DNA of 64,000 nt from Aquimarina pacifica (GCF_000520955.1 NZ_JACC01000032.1:1-64000); one strand, 5' to 3'; counted from the first letter of the stretch, positions 1 to 11,049 are shown. The notes: generated from the letters alone by a model not told the origin. A program made the numbers and translations.

Positions 1-3000
1 AACTGAATCAACATCACAGGTTAATATTCTGTCTACCGATGCACTTACTTCGGAAGGTGCTGTATCTTCTTCAACTTCAATACTTGTTTCACTTGTACAA
101 CCCGAAACGGTAGTGACTTCTAATGTATATATCCCAGATTCAGAGACCGTAATATCTTGAGTGGTGGCAGTAAAATCATCTGGACCCACCCATGCATAAC
201 TAACTTCAGCAATAGAAGAAGTTCCTGTAATGGTAACCGAATCAACATCACAAGTTAATATTCCGTCTACCGATGCGCTTACTTCAATAGCACTTTCTTC
301 AAAACTTGTTATTTTAATAGTATCAAAATAGTAATATTCCGCAGAACCCGTAGTGAGGGATTTTATAATGACTTGTAGACTATTACCATTAATGGAATTT
401 ACAGAAACATTAGTATAGCTTGCGCTGTTACTATTTATTTCTCCTATATTTTCATTAAAAAGAACTTCTGAACCATCATCTAGTACATAATATAATCTTA
501 AATAGTCCATATCGATTCCCTGATCTTCTAAAGGACCTTCACTTCGCACGTCCACTGAAATCTCTATATCATCAACTCCTTCAATATTAATAACCTCTGA
601 TATCCAAACTCCTTCGCACCCTGCACCTATAGCATTCACAAAAAAACTATTATTTAGAGTCTCGAAAAAACCTGAACCATTATTATCGCTATCCCAAGCA
701 GTTTCACCATTATCCTGAGTTATACCGTCTTCAAGATCCTGAAAATCTTCTAACCAAAGTATAGATTCTGTTTCTATAGCAGAAGTTACGGTTATAGATT
801 TTGAATTGGTACAGCCATTAGAAAGATCTGTTACGGTCAATGTATAGATCCCTGCTTCAGTTGCAGATGGATTTTGCTCTATACTGCTAAAACCATTAGG
901 GCCAATCCAGCTATAGCTTACATTTGAAGAAGAACTTCCGAATAAGTCAACAGAAGAAACGGAACAATCTAAGGCACCACTTACGGCAACATCTACATTG
1001 GGTGGAGTTATATCTTCTTCTACAATAACTATAGCAGCACCAGAACAACCAGTTTCGGTTGTAACTGTTAGTGTATATTCTCCGGCTTCACTAATAGTAA
1101 TATCCTTTGTAGACGCTTCAAAATTATTAGGACCTGTCCATACGTATGTTCCATTATCAACAGAAGAATCTCCCAGCAACGTAACCGTATTGGTTGCGCA
1201 GGTAAGAACACCATCAACCGAAGCTGATACTTCTATAGCACTTTCTCCAAAACCAAGAACTTGTATATTATCAAAATAATAAAACTCATCATTGGCAGTT
1301 GCTCTAGCCCTAACTATTATCTGAAGATTGCTCCCTACAAGATTAGACACCGCGACTTGTGTAGGCGAAGTACTATGATTATTAATAGCTCCTAACTTTT
1401 CATCAAATAATATTTCTTGACCATCATCAATTATGTAGTAAAATCGAATATAATCTAACTTATCACCGCTATCATTCATTAGTGCACCATCTAATGTCAT
1501 ACTTCGTACATCTATTAAAAGACTTGTATTCGTTGTATTCGAAATATCTATCGATTGGGAGATCCAAATTGCCTCCCCGACCAATCCAATATTGCTGACT
1601 ACAAACTCATTGTCAATCACATAAAACAAATCTGAAGAATCTGCATCAACAGACCAGGCTGTAGCACCAGTATCAACGTTCGTTCCGTCTGATGCATCAT
1701 TAAAGTTCTCTTGCCAAATATTGATTTCTGAATCTCCTGAAAAAGTTACAGTTATTGATTCTGAATTTGTACAGCCATTTGATGGATCTGTAACAGTAAG
1801 TGTATATAAACCTGCAAGACTAACTGATGGGTTTTGATCCGTTGTACTAAAACCATCGGGACCCATCCAATAATAAGTTACATCAGGAGTAGTAGAATTT
1901 CCTAGTAGTTCTACTAAAGATGAAGAACAACCTAATTCTCCATCTATTGATGTACTTACATTAGGTATCGTTATATTTTCTTCAACTTCGACAGTGGTTG
2001 AACCTACGCACCCTCCACTTGTTGATACTTCTACCACATAAATACCCGCTTGGGTAACTGTAATATTCTGTGCTGTAGCTGTAAAATTAGTAGGACCTGT
2101 CCATAAATATGTAACATTGTCTACTGATACATCTGTTGTAATAGTTACAGAACTATGATCACAAGTAAGAATTCCGTCCGCGGTTGCAGAAATATCAATA
2201 TTAGAATTGTCATTAGATGAAACACTTATATTATCAATATAATAATATTCATCAGAAGCTGTTGTAGTAGATCGTATCAAAATTTGCAGGGTTTGACCTT
2301 CTAGAGAACCTAGTGAAACAGTAGTGTAACTATTACTATTATTATTGATCTCTCCTATACTTTCATTGAAAAGTATTTCTGATCCATTATCGAGTTTGTA
2401 ATATAATCTCAAATAATCTGTAGACGTACCTTCTTCTTCGAGTCCTCCTGCACTACGAATATCAATAGAAATTCCTATATCATTAATTCCGTCAATATCT
2501 ATAATCTCTGATGTCCAAATTCCTTCGCACCCTGCTCCTATGGCATTTATAAAAAAACTATTATTTAGAGTCTCAAAAAAACCTGAGCCATTATTGTCAC
2601 TAGACCATGCAGTAGTACCATTGTCTTCGACAACACCGTCATCGAGATCCTGAAAATCTTCTAACCAAATGCTTGTTTGTATACCTCCATCTACGACTAC
2701 ATTTACAGAGGTAGAATTTGTACATCCATTTGATGGATCTGTTACGGTTACGTAATACGTACCTGAAGTGTCTACCTCAGGATTTTGTAATGTACTTGTA
2801 TAGCTATTAGGTCCTGTCCAATTATAAAAAACACCTGAGGTACTCGAATTCGCCACTAACTGAACTAAATTCTGTGAACACCCTAACTGACCGTTTACGG
2901 ATGCATCTACATCAGGAACGGTTACATCGGCTATCACTTCTATAGTAATTGAACTAGAGCACCCGGAACTGGCTAGTGCCTGTAATGTATAAATCCCCGC

Positions 3001-4659
3001 CTCATACACTGTTACATTCTGGCCATTCTCTGAGAAATCATTGGGACCTGTCCACAAGTAGGTTATATTGGTTTGAGATGATGAGCCGGAAAGAATCACC
3101 GAATCATTATCACAGGTAATAATACCATCTACAGATGCACTAACATCAATAGTATCTTCATTAGTAGTGCCATACACCCGTACATTATCTAAAAAATAAG
3201 ATTCATCTTCATACGTGCTAGCAGAACGCGCTAAAATTTGAACAGTAGCTCCATTGAGTGCATTAATGGACACATTTGTAGGTATTGCGCTATTGCCATT
3301 AATCTCGCCTAAATTTTCATTGAAAAGTATTTCTGACCCATTATCTAATTTATAGTACAATCTCAAATAATCTGTTGTTTCTAATAATCCAGCGCTGCAC
3401 ACATCTACCGAAATGTTTACATCGCTGATATTTTCTATATCAATAATTTCTGAAATCCAGACTGCTTCATAACCTGAACCAATATTATTCATTACGAAAA
3501 CATTACTAAAGACTTGAGCTGAGCCTGAACCCGGGTTTTCTGATGACCACGCTGTACTTCCATTATCTTGCGTAGTGCCATCAGCTAAATTATCAAAATT
3601 TTCGAGCCAAATTGTTGTCTCTACTCCTTCTCCTGAAGTTACAGTAACAGCTGTAGTATTTGTACATCCATTTGATGGGTTGGTAACAGTAACAAAATAA
3701 GTTCCTATAGCCGTTACTATCGGATTCTGTGAAGTACTTGTAAAATTACCTGGACCTGTCCAAACATAAGAAGCATTCGTGATATTTGAGGTTGCACCAA
3801 TGACAACGGAGTCCCCACATCCTAGATCACCGCCTGTTGCACTTATATTAGGTCCAGTTTTATCTTCGGTAACTGTTACAGATGCAGAACCGACCCCTGC
3901 AGAACTAGTCACTGTTACCGTATACGTTCCGGCAACTGAAACCTCGGGATTTTGTTCTGTGGACACAAAAGAATCGGGACCTGTCCAACTATAAGAAGCA
4001 TCACTCTCATCAGAATTAGACAGTAAATTAACAGAAGAATTTATGCATGTTAAAACACCACCATCTTCTACCGAAGCGGTAACATCGATATCAGCAGTAC
4101 AAGGTCCTTCTTCTTTAAAAACCTGAAACTCTTCGATGTAATATTTTGAAGACTGAGAAGACCCATTATCGTAATTGTAGAATTTAACAATAATTTGTAC
4201 GTTATCACCATTAAGTAAGGGAGATATAAAATCAATGGTCCCAAAATTACCTGTTCGTTCATCTAATAATATTTCTGGACCTCCGTCAAGTTTATAATAA
4301 ATTTTGGCGTATTCAGTAGCATTCATATTTCCTTCAGAATGGATCTTTACCGATACCTGAAAGTCTTGATATCCTTGAGCTGAAAAAACGTTGGAATACC
4401 AAATTCCTTCTCCGCCAAGATTTTCGGCATGTACTCTATTCGATTTAATGGCAAAAAAAAGTGCATTTGGCACATCACTCCTATCCAGATACCATCCGGT
4501 TTCGCCAGAACCTGAGGTTGCTCCTTCTGAAAATCCCCCAAAATTGCCCACAAGAATCGGACAATCGGGACTTGCAAAAAGCTGCGCAGAAAATAGAAGA
4601 AAAATGAATATTCCTCTTAGAGGTTTATACAATAAAAGTTTAGGGTAAAAATCAATCAT
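1..4659 (-). CDS. Giant repeat adhesin, lectin-like plus SprB/Ig-like units (partial, C-terminus beyond left edge)
   Basis: An open frame starts at ATG 4659 and stays open for 1553 codons to base 1, so the C-terminus is outside the window. Residues 1-30 form a long signal peptide with a hydrophobic core and a likely cut after the LFA box. The mature part alternates a roughly 180-residue jelly-roll/lectin-like domain (ending in a Y-Y-x-D/E-x-I/F strand motif) with two Ig/PKD-like domains of the SprB-repeat type carrying S-Y-x-W-x-G-P and a Thr-Cys strand. About five such units are seen, with a period near 945 bp. It is probably a cell-surface adhesin exported by the type IX system, because it lies 144 bp after an OmpA/PD40 gene and a PorP/SprF gene. 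The sorting domain itself cannot be seen. It could also be a glycan-binding protein. Family level is fairly sure; the ligand is unknown. Confidence 0.8.
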   Translation of the reverse strand, partial: MIDFYPKLLLYKPLRGIFIFLLFSAQLFASPDCPILVGNFGGFSEGATSGSGETGWYLDRSDVPNALFFAIKSNRVHAENLGGEGIWYSNVFSAQGYQDFQVSVKIHSEGNMNATEYAKIYYKLDGGPEILLDERTGNFGTIDFISPLLNGDNVQIIVKFYNYDNGSSQSSKYYIEEFQVFKEEGPCTADIDVTASVEDGGVLTCINSSVNLLSNSDESDASYSWTGPDSFVSTEQNPEVSVAGTYTVTVTSSAGVGSASVTVTEDKTGPNISATGGDLGCGDSVVIGATSNITNASYVWTGPGNFTSTSQNPIVTAIGTYFVTVTNPSNGCTNTTAVTVTSGEGVETTIWLENFDNLADGTTQDNGSTAWSSENPGSGSAQVFSNVFVMNNIGSGYEAVWISEIIDIENISDVNISVDVCSAGLLETTDYLRLYYKLDNGSEILFNENLGEINGNSAIPTNVSINALNGATVQILARSASTYEDESYFLDNVRVYGTTNEDTIDVSASVDGIITCDNDSVILSGSSSQTNITYLWTGPNDFSENGQNVTVYEAGIYTLQALASSGCSSSITIEVIADVTVPDVDASVNGQLGCSQNLVQLVANSSTSGVFYNWTGPNSYTSTLQNPEVDTSGTYYVTVTDPSNGCTNSTSVNVVVDGGIQTSIWLEDFQDLDDGVVEDNGTTAWSSDNNGSGFFETLNNSFFINAIGAGCEGIWTSEIIDIDGINDIGISIDIRSAGGLEEEGTSTDYLRLYYKLDNGSEILFNESIGEINNNSNSYTTVSLGSLEGQTLQILIRSTTTASDEYYYIDNISVSSNDNSNIDISATADGILTCDHSSVTITTDVSVDNVTYLWTGPTNFTATAQNITVTQAGIYVVEVSTSGGCVGSTTVEVEENITIPNVSTSIDGELGCSSSLVELLGNSTTPDVTYYWMGPDGFSTTDQNPSVSLAGLYTLTVTDPSNGCTNSESITVTFSGDSEINIWQENFNDASDGTNVDTGATAWSVDADSSDLFYVIDNEFVVSNIGLVGEAIWISQSIDISNTTNTSLLIDVRSMTLDGALMNDSGDKLDYIRFYYIIDDGQEILFDEKLGAINNHSTSPTQVAVSNLVGSNLQIIVRARATANDEFYYFDNIQVLGFGESAIEVSASVDGVLTCATNTVTLLGDSSVDNGTYVWTGPNNFEASTKDITISEAGEYTLTVTTETGCSGAAIVIVEEDITPPNVDVAVSGALDCSVSSVDLFGSSSSNVSYSWIGPNGFSSIEQNPSATEAGIYTLTVTDLSNGCTNSKSITVTSAIETESILWLEDFQDLEDGITQDNGETAWDSDNNGSGFFETLNNSFFVNAIGAGCEGVWISEVINIEGVDDIEISVDVRSEGPLEDQGIDMDYLRLYYVLDDGSEVLFNENIGEINSNSASYTNVSVNSINGNSLQVIIKSLTTGSAEYYYFDTIKITSFEESAIEVSASVDGILTCDVDSVTITGTSSIAEVSYAWVGPDDFTATTQDITVSESGIYTLEVTTVSGCTSETSIEVEEDTAPSEVSASVDRILTCDVDSV
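21..4090 (-). repeat. Tandem coding repeat of about 945 bp in the giant adhesin
   Basis: The Ig-like segment encoding a Thr-Cys strand after a V-D-G motif recurs at about 21-52, 265-295, 1201-1232, 2163-2193, 3116-3147 and 4049-4086. Spacing is 933-962 bp except for the leftmost pair, which is only about 244 bp apart, so there an Ig domain follows an Ig domain without a lectin unit between. Stretches at about 601-690 and 2511-2600 (two units apart, offset 1910 bp) are nearly identical at base level, which indicates recent duplication or conversion. Confidence 0.8.
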
Positions 4660-4803
4660 GGGTTGGTTTATTAAGTTTTTAAGAGTATTCAATATCCATA
4701 TCCACCTAAAATCTAGCATCAAATGCGTTTAAGGTTTCGTAAATAATATTTTTAAGTATCAAATAAAACATATGGATTAGGGGGCTATTATGAGTATTAT
4801 TAT

Positions 4804-7053
4804 TTAATCAATTATAATAAATTCGCATCTTCGGTTACGTTCATGTTCTTCTTCTGGACAATCCGTATTATTATCACAATTATTGACGAGTTTTCTTTCG
4901 CCATAAGCTTTACCTCTTAGTCTTCGCCAATTAATATTTCCATTTTTTTCTATATAACTAATTGCAGATCTCATTCTATCTACACTTAACTTTTTATTAT
5001 ACCAATAACTGGATCTACTATCTGCATGTCCATGAACACCCATCTTCATTGTTGGGTAAAAACTCATTATTTCTATTACTTTATTTAACCCTATTTCTGA
5101 TTTTTGTCTTAATTCTCTGGAGTCTAAATCAAAGTGAATTGGCATGGGCACCACCATCATTAAATTTAACTTCTTTTCTAGTTTTACGGTACCTCTTTGT
5201 ACACCTTCATAACGTAACTTGCTACTTGGGATGCCTTGATTCTTCATATAATTATAAACTGATTCTGCTCGGCTTTGAGCCATTCTCAGATCACCATTAT
5301 AATCATCAGTATATACTTTGATCTCGGCACTCACTCTTGAGTAACGCTTCATCAAGACAACGATTCGTTCTAATTTCACTGTCGATCTATATGTAAGAGC
5401 ATCAGAAAATTCGATAAAATGAGAAGGATCGACAATCATCTCAAACCTGAATGCATTCTCTAATCCATCCATAAATGCTTCCTCTGTTTCTACTAAATCT
5501 TCATCTACTGCTTGTATAAGTTCTTCCTTATCTTTTTCTAATTGAATCCTCTTAAAATAGGTGTCTGAAAACTCTGTTTTATCGATTGTATGTTCATAGG
5601 GGATATATCCATCTTTACGCACCTTTATAGTATGCGCATTTTTTAATTCCTCAGAGGAAAAACTAAAGGCTCCATCTTCTTTGACGACTTGTGTATCTAT
5701 TAAAAGCTCTTGTTCATCGTAGATAGATACTATGGCCCCTTCGATTGGTGTTAAATCTTCTTTATCATTAATTTCTCCAACAATTTTATTGATATCAAAA
5801 CTTTTGATATCTAATAGCTCCTCAAAACGATATACATCATCACCTCCTTCTCCTCCTTCTCTGTTCGAGGAAAAGTATCCTTTTTTGGATTTCGCATTAA
5901 TGATAAAGGCAAAATCATCTCGTGAACTATTCACGGGTTTCCCTACATTGATTACTTCGTTTGAATCTTCATTTAAGTTGATCATAAAAACATCCAACCC
6001 TCCTAATCCCTGATGACCATCAGAAGAAAAGTATAATTCATTATCTTCACTTAAAAACGGAAAAGTATCCTTGCCTAATGTATTAATCTTCCTCCCTAAG
6101 TTAATGGGTGCTCCAAAACTACCATCATCATAAACCGTCATCGAATAAATATCTGACTCACCAAATCCACCCGGCATATCAGAAGAAAAATACAGGACCG
6201 ATCCATCAGGACTCATCGCTGGGTGTGCTGCAGAATAGTTCTCATCACCAAAAGATAGCTTTTCAGGAATTGACCACTGCCCTTCTGCATTTTTAGAAGA
6301 TTGATAAATATGCAATATATTCATCCGATCTTTATTTTTTTTATTGCTATTTCTTGTAAAATACATGGTGTTTCCGTCCTTGCTAAAAGCAGGAGTTGAC
6401 TCATGAAATTTTGTGTTTAATTCTTCTGCAAAAGGTGTTGGATCAGAAAGTTCTCCTGTTTCCTGATCAATAGAAGCTTTATATAAAACCAAAAAAGATT
6501 CCTCTGTCCATTTGTGTATTTTTTTATTGAATAATAATGTATCCCGTGAAGAACTAAAAACCAGAAAATCATCATAAATAGTCGAACCAAAATCCGTAAA
6601 AGGAGAGTTGATTGCTACGTTTTCGATTGTATATCTTCCGGATTGATAATCTATACGTTTCAAATAATCTTTATTGGCCTCATCTGATACTAAAAACTCC
6701 TGCATATATACATCTGATCCTTCGTAATCCCCAATCGATTTTAGAGATTGAGCATATCTAAATGTATCCTCAGCTAAGATCTCATCTGGGTAAGATTCTA
6801 TCAGTTCTTTATACCATTTTGAAGCCTCTTCTAATTGTCCGTTTAAATAATAGCTATCTGCTAAATTCTTAAACACTTTTGGGCTTTCATATCCTGTTTT
6901 CAATATTTTAAGATATGTTTCCTGAGCACTGACATATTGATAGTTACTAAATTGTTCATCTGCAATATCTAATATTTTCTGTTGGGCCATGCCAGATAAA
7001 CCAAAGAAGAATATGATACTAATAACAAGTACTATATGTATATTTTTATTCAT
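4804..7053 (-). CDS. OmpA family outer-membrane protein with TPR and PD40 repeats
   Basis: 749 residues. The signal peptide ends near residue 23 (G-M-A-Q). Residues about 25-130 look like TPR helices. Residues about 150-400 carry PD40/WD40-like propeller blades with repeated S-x-D-G-x-x-L/M-Y-F-S/T motifs. A CarboxypepD_reg-like beta-sandwich follows at about 415-500, and an OmpA peptidoglycan-binding domain at about 630-745 (I-H-F-D-L-D, G-H-A-D, N-R-R-C-E-F). This is the architecture of PorE-like accessory proteins that tie type IX components or surface proteins to the cell wall. It lies 28 bp downstream of the PorP/SprF gene and upstream of the giant adhesin, as expected for a substrate-specific module. 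The C-terminus has extra cysteines next to the OmpA motif. Family assignment is firm; the dedicated partner is inferred from position. Confidence 0.9.
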   Translation of the reverse strand: MNKNIHIVLVISIIFFFGLSGMAQQKILDIADEQFSNYQYVSAQETYLKILKTGYESPKVFKNLADSYYLNGQLEEASKWYKELIESYPDEILAEDTFRYAQSLKSIGDYEGSDVYMQEFLVSDEANKDYLKRIDYQSGRYTIENVAINSPFTDFGSTIYDDFLVFSSSRDTLLFNKKIHKWTEESFLVLYKASIDQETGELSDPTPFAEELNTKFHESTPAFSKDGNTMYFTRNSNKKNKDRMNILHIYQSSKNAEGQWSIPEKLSFGDENYSAAHPAMSPDGSVLYFSSDMPGGFGESDIYSMTVYDDGSFGAPINLGRKINTLGKDTFPFLSEDNELYFSSDGHQGLGGLDVFMINLNEDSNEVINVGKPVNSSRDDFAFIINAKSKKGYFSSNREGGEGGDDVYRFEELLDIKSFDINKIVGEINDKEDLTPIEGAIVSIYDEQELLIDTQVVKEDGAFSFSSEELKNAHTIKVRKDGYIPYEHTIDKTEFSDTYFKRIQLEKDKEELIQAVDEDLVETEEAFMDGLENAFRFEMIVDPSHFIEFSDALTYRSTVKLERIVVLMKRYSRVSAEIKVYTDDYNGDLRMAQSRAESVYNYMKNQGIPSSKLRYEGVQRGTVKLEKKLNLMMVVPMPIHFDLDSRELRQKSEIGLNKVIEIMSFYPTMKMGVHGHADSRSSYWYNKKLSVDRMRSAISYIEKNGNINWRRLRGKAYGERKLVNNCDNNTDCPEEEHERNRRCEFIIID

Positions 7054-7081
7054 CTATTTATATATTGGTTTGTGATGTGGT

Positions 7082-8035
7082 TTAGAAAAACCTTGGGGTT
7101 AACAATCTACTATACACTCTTTTTAGTTCGAAGCGCAGAATAACCTCATATGTTCCTTTATTGTATCTGGTACTACCTAATTCGGTAATTTCTTTATCGT
7201 ATGAAAATCCGATCATTAGTGCTTCTGATATTTGAAATCCCGCCAAAGCGCTCAGGGCTTCGCTGTATCTATATGATGCTCCTATTGTGAAAGTATCATA
7301 AAACATAAAATTAGCTGATAGATCTACCTGTATTGGGCTCCCCATAACATACTTCGCTAATATTGCTGGTTTAAACTTTATGAGTGGTTTCAATTCAAAA
7401 ACATGACCCGCAATCAAATAATAGTTAATACGCTCTTGAGCCAACACACTCGTTTGCAAACTATTAACCGTGATTGATTCTTCATCAAAATGATTGGTCT
7501 CTAAGACATTAGGAACACTTAACCCTGCATAAAAACGATCTGTTCTAAAATAAAGACCTGCTCCAATACTTGGATTAAAATTGCCAGTAATATCTTGTTC
7601 GGTTAAGGCATCATTTTCATTGAATTTTCTAAGTGATATGATATCTACATTCAACAAGTTTCCGCCTCCACTAACACCAAAACTTAGTTTTCCTTTTTTA
7701 GAGACAGGAACTGTATAGGATGCGCTTACGCTAAAATTAGTTTCATTAGCCGGACCTGCCTTATCATTTATGATAGAAAGTCCCAATCCTAATTTATTTT
7801 TTTCATTAATGGGTGAATGTACAGAAAGTGTCTGAGTGCTAGGAGCTCCATCTAGTCCTAACCACTGACTTCTGTGCAATCCCATCATACTCAGAACCCC
7901 TCTACTGCCAGTATATGCTGGATTAACAACAACGGTATTATACATATATTGGGTATACTGACTATCCTGCTGGCCAAAACTGAAGAGAGGGAATAATAAA
8001 GGAATAATAAAAATTAATAGTACTATTTTTTTCAT
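7082..8035 (-). CDS. PorP/SprF family type IX secretion membrane protein
   Basis: 317 residues with a signal peptide (cut after S-F-G-Q) followed by the family signature Q-D-x-Q-Y-T-Q-Y-M-Y-N, then N-P-A-Y-T-G-S and H-R-x-Q-W. The rest alternates short amphipathic beta strands, typical of a 14-stranded outer-membrane barrel. Members of this family work with one secreted partner that carries a type B C-terminal sorting domain and help attach or export it, as SprF does for SprB. Here the partner is most likely the protein encoded 60 bp upstream (8095-10866), though the giant adhesin downstream is possible too. The gap to the OmpA gene is 28 bp, so co-transcription is likely. Confidence 0.92.
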   Translation of the reverse strand: MKKIVLLIFIIPLLFPLFSFGQQDSQYTQYMYNTVVVNPAYTGSRGVLSMMGLHRSQWLGLDGAPSTQTLSVHSPINEKNKLGLGLSIINDKAGPANETNFSVSASYTVPVSKKGKLSFGVSGGGNLLNVDIISLRKFNENDALTEQDITGNFNPSIGAGLYFRTDRFYAGLSVPNVLETNHFDEESITVNSLQTSVLAQERINYYLIAGHVFELKPLIKFKPAILAKYVMGSPIQVDLSANFMFYDTFTIGASYRYSEALSALAGFQISEALMIGFSYDKEITELGSTRYNKGTYEVILRFELKRVYSRLLTPRFF

Positions 8036-8094
8036 AAAGATAGGGGGGTATGGTAGGTTTATTATGAAGATTTATTGTGTATACGTGTACGTCA

Positions 8095-10866
8095 TCAATT
8101 CAGGTATAAATACCCTGACTTAAAGCTTACATCTCCGATTGCTTTTTCGTATTGTAGCGTAAAATAATACGTTCCGGTTGGTAGAATTTCATTTTCTCCT
8201 TTTGCAATTCCTGAGAAGAATGGAACACCTGTATTTTCGTAGCTAGTTGCTTCAAAAACCTTTGCTCCCCAACGGTTATAAATAATCAACGTATTATCAG
8301 GAAACCTATGCAACCCTACAATTCGAAACTCATCATTTAGACCGTCTCCATTTGGGGTAATAATTTCGTAGATAATGAGCTCATCCTCCCCTAAAAGTTG
8401 GGTAATCGTCGGATCCTCGCCATCCCCATCATCATCATCATCAATGTTAGTCGCATCATTAGGATCATCAGAAAAATCTATAATTTCAATACCTTCTTCA
8501 TTCTGTCCTGTTACAAAAGCTTGATTTACCACAGTACGACTCAAAATATCGTCTTCTGTTATCATATAGGTGCCAGTAAACGTTGTAGTATCTCTCTCAC
8601 CAGTGTCTAGATCTATGGGATTTCCTTCTAAAACAATCCCTGGTAATGGATCTGAAATAGAAATATTTACGATGTCTTCATCTCCTGTATTTTCTATAAT
8701 AAACTCGTATGCAACCTGATCTCCTATGTTTAATACCCCATCATTATTTGCATCTATGTAAGTACCAATTTTCGAAAGAGATAGGTTTGGAACCGGCATC
8801 TCATCATCTTGTATCGTAGCTGTTGCAAAATTAGCGGTTGTATTTTCACTTCCTATACTCAAGCCCGAAATCGTAGCGATAATAGTCTCATCAGGTTCTA
8901 ACTCTGTATCGTCTAACACAGGGACTGTTATCATCGTTGTACTATCTCCTACATCAATTGTAAAATCTATAACATTGATATAATCAGTGCCGTTCGTTGC
9001 AGTACCCGATAGTGTTATCAAACCTGTAATTGGTGTCCCTGTCGTATTACTTAATCCATTATCTATAGTAATCGTAAAAACTGCATCTGATGTACCTTCT
9101 ACTGCATCAGAGTTCAAGGTTATTGAATACCTCAAATTAGCACCATCATCGTCTGTAATTATTGCAGTACTGGTATTATTGCTAGTATTTATACTTCCTA
9201 TACTCGGAGAAGAAATTGTTGCTATAATCGTTTCTGGGGGCTCAACCTCTGTATCATTTAGTACAGGAACTGTTATTACTGAACTATTAGTACCAGAAAT
9301 AATACTAAAGTCGGTAACATTGGTATAGTCATTACCGGTTGTTGCCGTACCTGTTAACGTAAGTGTTCCAGTAATATCTGCACTACTAATATTATTTAAT
9401 CCATCGTCTATAGTAATTGTAAAAACTGCATCTGACGAACCCTCTAAAGCATCAGAAGTAGTACTTATAGAATATGTAAATATGGTTGCACAACTGAAGC
9501 TATCTCCTGTTATAATCCATGAATTTGGTGCATTCGTTAAAATTGCTCTTTCTGTCGGACTCAAACAATATGTCAACCCGTCTGCTCCGAGAAAAACTCC
9601 CATTTGTAATGTTTGGGCTGACCACCCCATTAAGGTTACATCATAATTATAGGTAGACAAGCCACTATTTGACAAGGCACCAAACATAGACAATACATTG
9701 CCCATATCCCAGCTACCCAGATCTTGATTAAAGGAAGATGCGGTAGAAAATATAAAATCCATAAAATTTACAGATCCGGTATCCCAACCACCAATATCTT
9801 GATTAAATCCAGAATTTCCGGAGAACATACTACTCATATCATCAACTAATCCGGTTTCCCAGCCACCGATATCTTGATTAAAGTTATCAGCATTTGCGAA
9901 CATAAACGACATATCTGTAACTGCATCAGTATCCCAATTACCTATATCTTGATTAAACACTGCGGCATCAAAAAACATAAACGACATATTCTCTACCAAG
10001 ATAGTATCCCAGTTTCCGATATCTTGATTAAAAGATGTTGCACCAGAAAACATGACACTCATATCAGTTACTGAACTCGTAATCCAACTACCTATATCTT
10101 GATTAAATGTAGAAGCACCAACAAACATTGATGACATATCCGACACCATTACTGTACTCCAACCTCCTATATCTTGGTTAAAAGACGAGGCGCCATTAAA
10201 CATAGAAGACATATCCGTTACAGAACTTGTAACCCAAGAAGTAATATCTCCGTTAAATGAGGTTGCATTTTGAAAAGCAGCACTCATATTGGTAATAGAA
10301 GATACTGCCCAGCCAGAAAGGTCGGCATTTACCGAAGTTGCACCATTAAACAGATTCTCTAGAGAAGTCATCCCCGATAAATCCGGAACATCCGTAGCAT
10401 TAATCTGAAGATTAATGGCATCGAAAAAATTGAGCTCCGATACTGCCAAATTACCCCATGCTTCCACAGAAAGTAGATTTGTAGCACTCGTGGGAATAGA
10501 CTCCAGGTTAAACCTTTCGAACAATCCACTGATACTAACCGTATATACTCCTGGTAAAAGATAGGTATGTTGATGACCCGGCGTAGTCACATTATTTTCT
10601 ATGGTACCATCCCCCCAATTTATGGTAAAATTGTACTCAGATATAAGCCCACTGTTGGGTATAACAATGGTTTCATTTGCACTTGTTGTCTCCCAAGTGG
10701 TTATGAAGTCTTGTGCATTCATTGTTAAATTCATTAACAATAAAACACCTACAATTAGTTTAATTCTTCCTCGAAATCGAAAAATATTTTCGGTTTCGCT
10801 ATTAGTTAAAGAATTGTTAAAATAATTGGTTCGGTTTTTAGGTTTTAAGAGTAATACTTTTCTCAT
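8095..10866 (-). CDS. Secreted surface protein: DUF285 repeats, Calx-beta domains, type IX sorting domain
   Basis: 923 residues. The N-terminus has a long charged stretch before a hydrophobic core and a cut near N-A-Q (about residue 52), so a later start such as the internal Met near the core is possible. Residues about 165-410 hold nine 25-residue DUF285 repeats (M-S-x-M-F-x-x-A-x-x-F-N-Q-D-I). Two Calx-beta domains follow (residues about 465-690, with D-A-V-F-T-I-T-I-D), then a DUF11-like domain (about 690-790) ending in an acidic D/N-rich linker. The last 90 residues match the CHU_C/gliding-motility type B sorting domain: [16 protein letters not shown], and a final F-K-S-G-Y-L-Y-L. It is therefore exported by the type IX system and probably held at the surface by the PorP/SprF protein encoded next. 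Ligand unknown. Confidence 0.9.
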   Translation of the reverse strand: MRKVLLLKPKNRTNYFNNSLTNSETENIFRFRGRIKLIVGVLLLMNLTMNAQDFITTWETTSANETIVIPNSGLISEYNFTINWGDGTIENNVTTPGHQHTYLLPGVYTVSISGLFERFNLESIPTSATNLLSVEAWGNLAVSELNFFDAINLQINATDVPDLSGMTSLENLFNGATSVNADLSGWAVSSITNMSAAFQNATSFNGDITSWVTSSVTDMSSMFNGASSFNQDIGGWSTVMVSDMSSMFVGASTFNQDIGSWITSSVTDMSVMFSGATSFNQDIGNWDTILVENMSFMFFDAAVFNQDIGNWDTDAVTDMSFMFANADNFNQDIGGWETGLVDDMSSMFSGNSGFNQDIGGWDTGSVNFMDFIFSTASSFNQDLGSWDMGNVLSMFGALSNSGLSTYNYDVTLMGWSAQTLQMGVFLGADGLTYCLSPTERAILTNAPNSWIITGDSFSCATIFTYSISTTSDALEGSSDAVFTITIDDGLNNISSADITGTLTLTGTATTGNDYTNVTDFSIISGTNSSVITVPVLNDTEVEPPETIIATISSPSIGSINTSNNTSTAIITDDDGANLRYSITLNSDAVEGTSDAVFTITIDNGLSNTTGTPITGLITLSGTATNGTDYINVIDFTIDVGDSTTMITVPVLDDTELEPDETIIATISGLSIGSENTTANFATATIQDDEMPVPNLSLSKIGTYIDANNDGVLNIGDQVAYEFIIENTGDEDIVNISISDPLPGIVLEGNPIDLDTGERDTTTFTGTYMITEDDILSRTVVNQAFVTGQNEEGIEIIDFSDDPNDATNIDDDDDGDGEDPTITQLLGEDELIIYEIITPNGDGLNDEFRIVGLHRFPDNTLIIYNRWGAKVFEATSYENTGVPFFSGIAKGENEILPTGTYYFTLQYEKAIGDVSFKSGYLYLN
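9707..10335 (-). repeat. Nine tandem 75-bp coding repeats (DUF285)
   Basis: The Phe-Asn-Gln-Asp-Ile-Gly-x-Trp motif recurs every 25 codons nine times in this stretch, with several units almost identical in DNA (the F-N-Q-D-I core at about 9715, 9790, 9865, 9940, 10015, 10090 and 10165). Such near-identical units can change copy number by slippage or recombination. Confidence 0.85.
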
Positions 10867-10996
10867 ATTTTAATAATTATTAATAAAGAAGTAGTATTTC
10901 ACCGTTAAAAGTATATTTTAATCGATTTACTTCCTAATAATATTTCGACTTCTTGTTACTTTTCATTCTATTTTAACTTTTATTTTAGACTTCGCT

Positions 10997-11049
10997 AAAA
11001 AAAATCGAGGCTTATATTTCTTACAACTATTTTTAAACCGATTTTTTTT
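10997..11049. terminator. Symmetric A/T-tract stem-loop, possible terminator
   Basis: A perfect 11-bp inverted repeat lies at 10997-11007 (eight A then TCG) and 11039-11049 (CGA then eight T), with a 31-nt loop. Read on either strand it ends in a T run, so it could stop transcripts either way. The stem is nearly all A-T and the loop is long, so support is weak. It lies upstream of the surface-protein operon and some 450 bp beyond the AraC gene's stop. Confidence 0.3.

Noticed and set aside
998..1279. Plus-strand open frames across the window, such as this one
   Set aside because: All lie opposite long minus-strand coding regions and have low-complexity or unnatural composition; they are shadows of real genes.
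9707..10335. Regularly spaced repeats considered as a CRISPR array
   Set aside because: The 75-bp period keeps an open frame and encodes DUF285 repeats; no spacers or cas genes.
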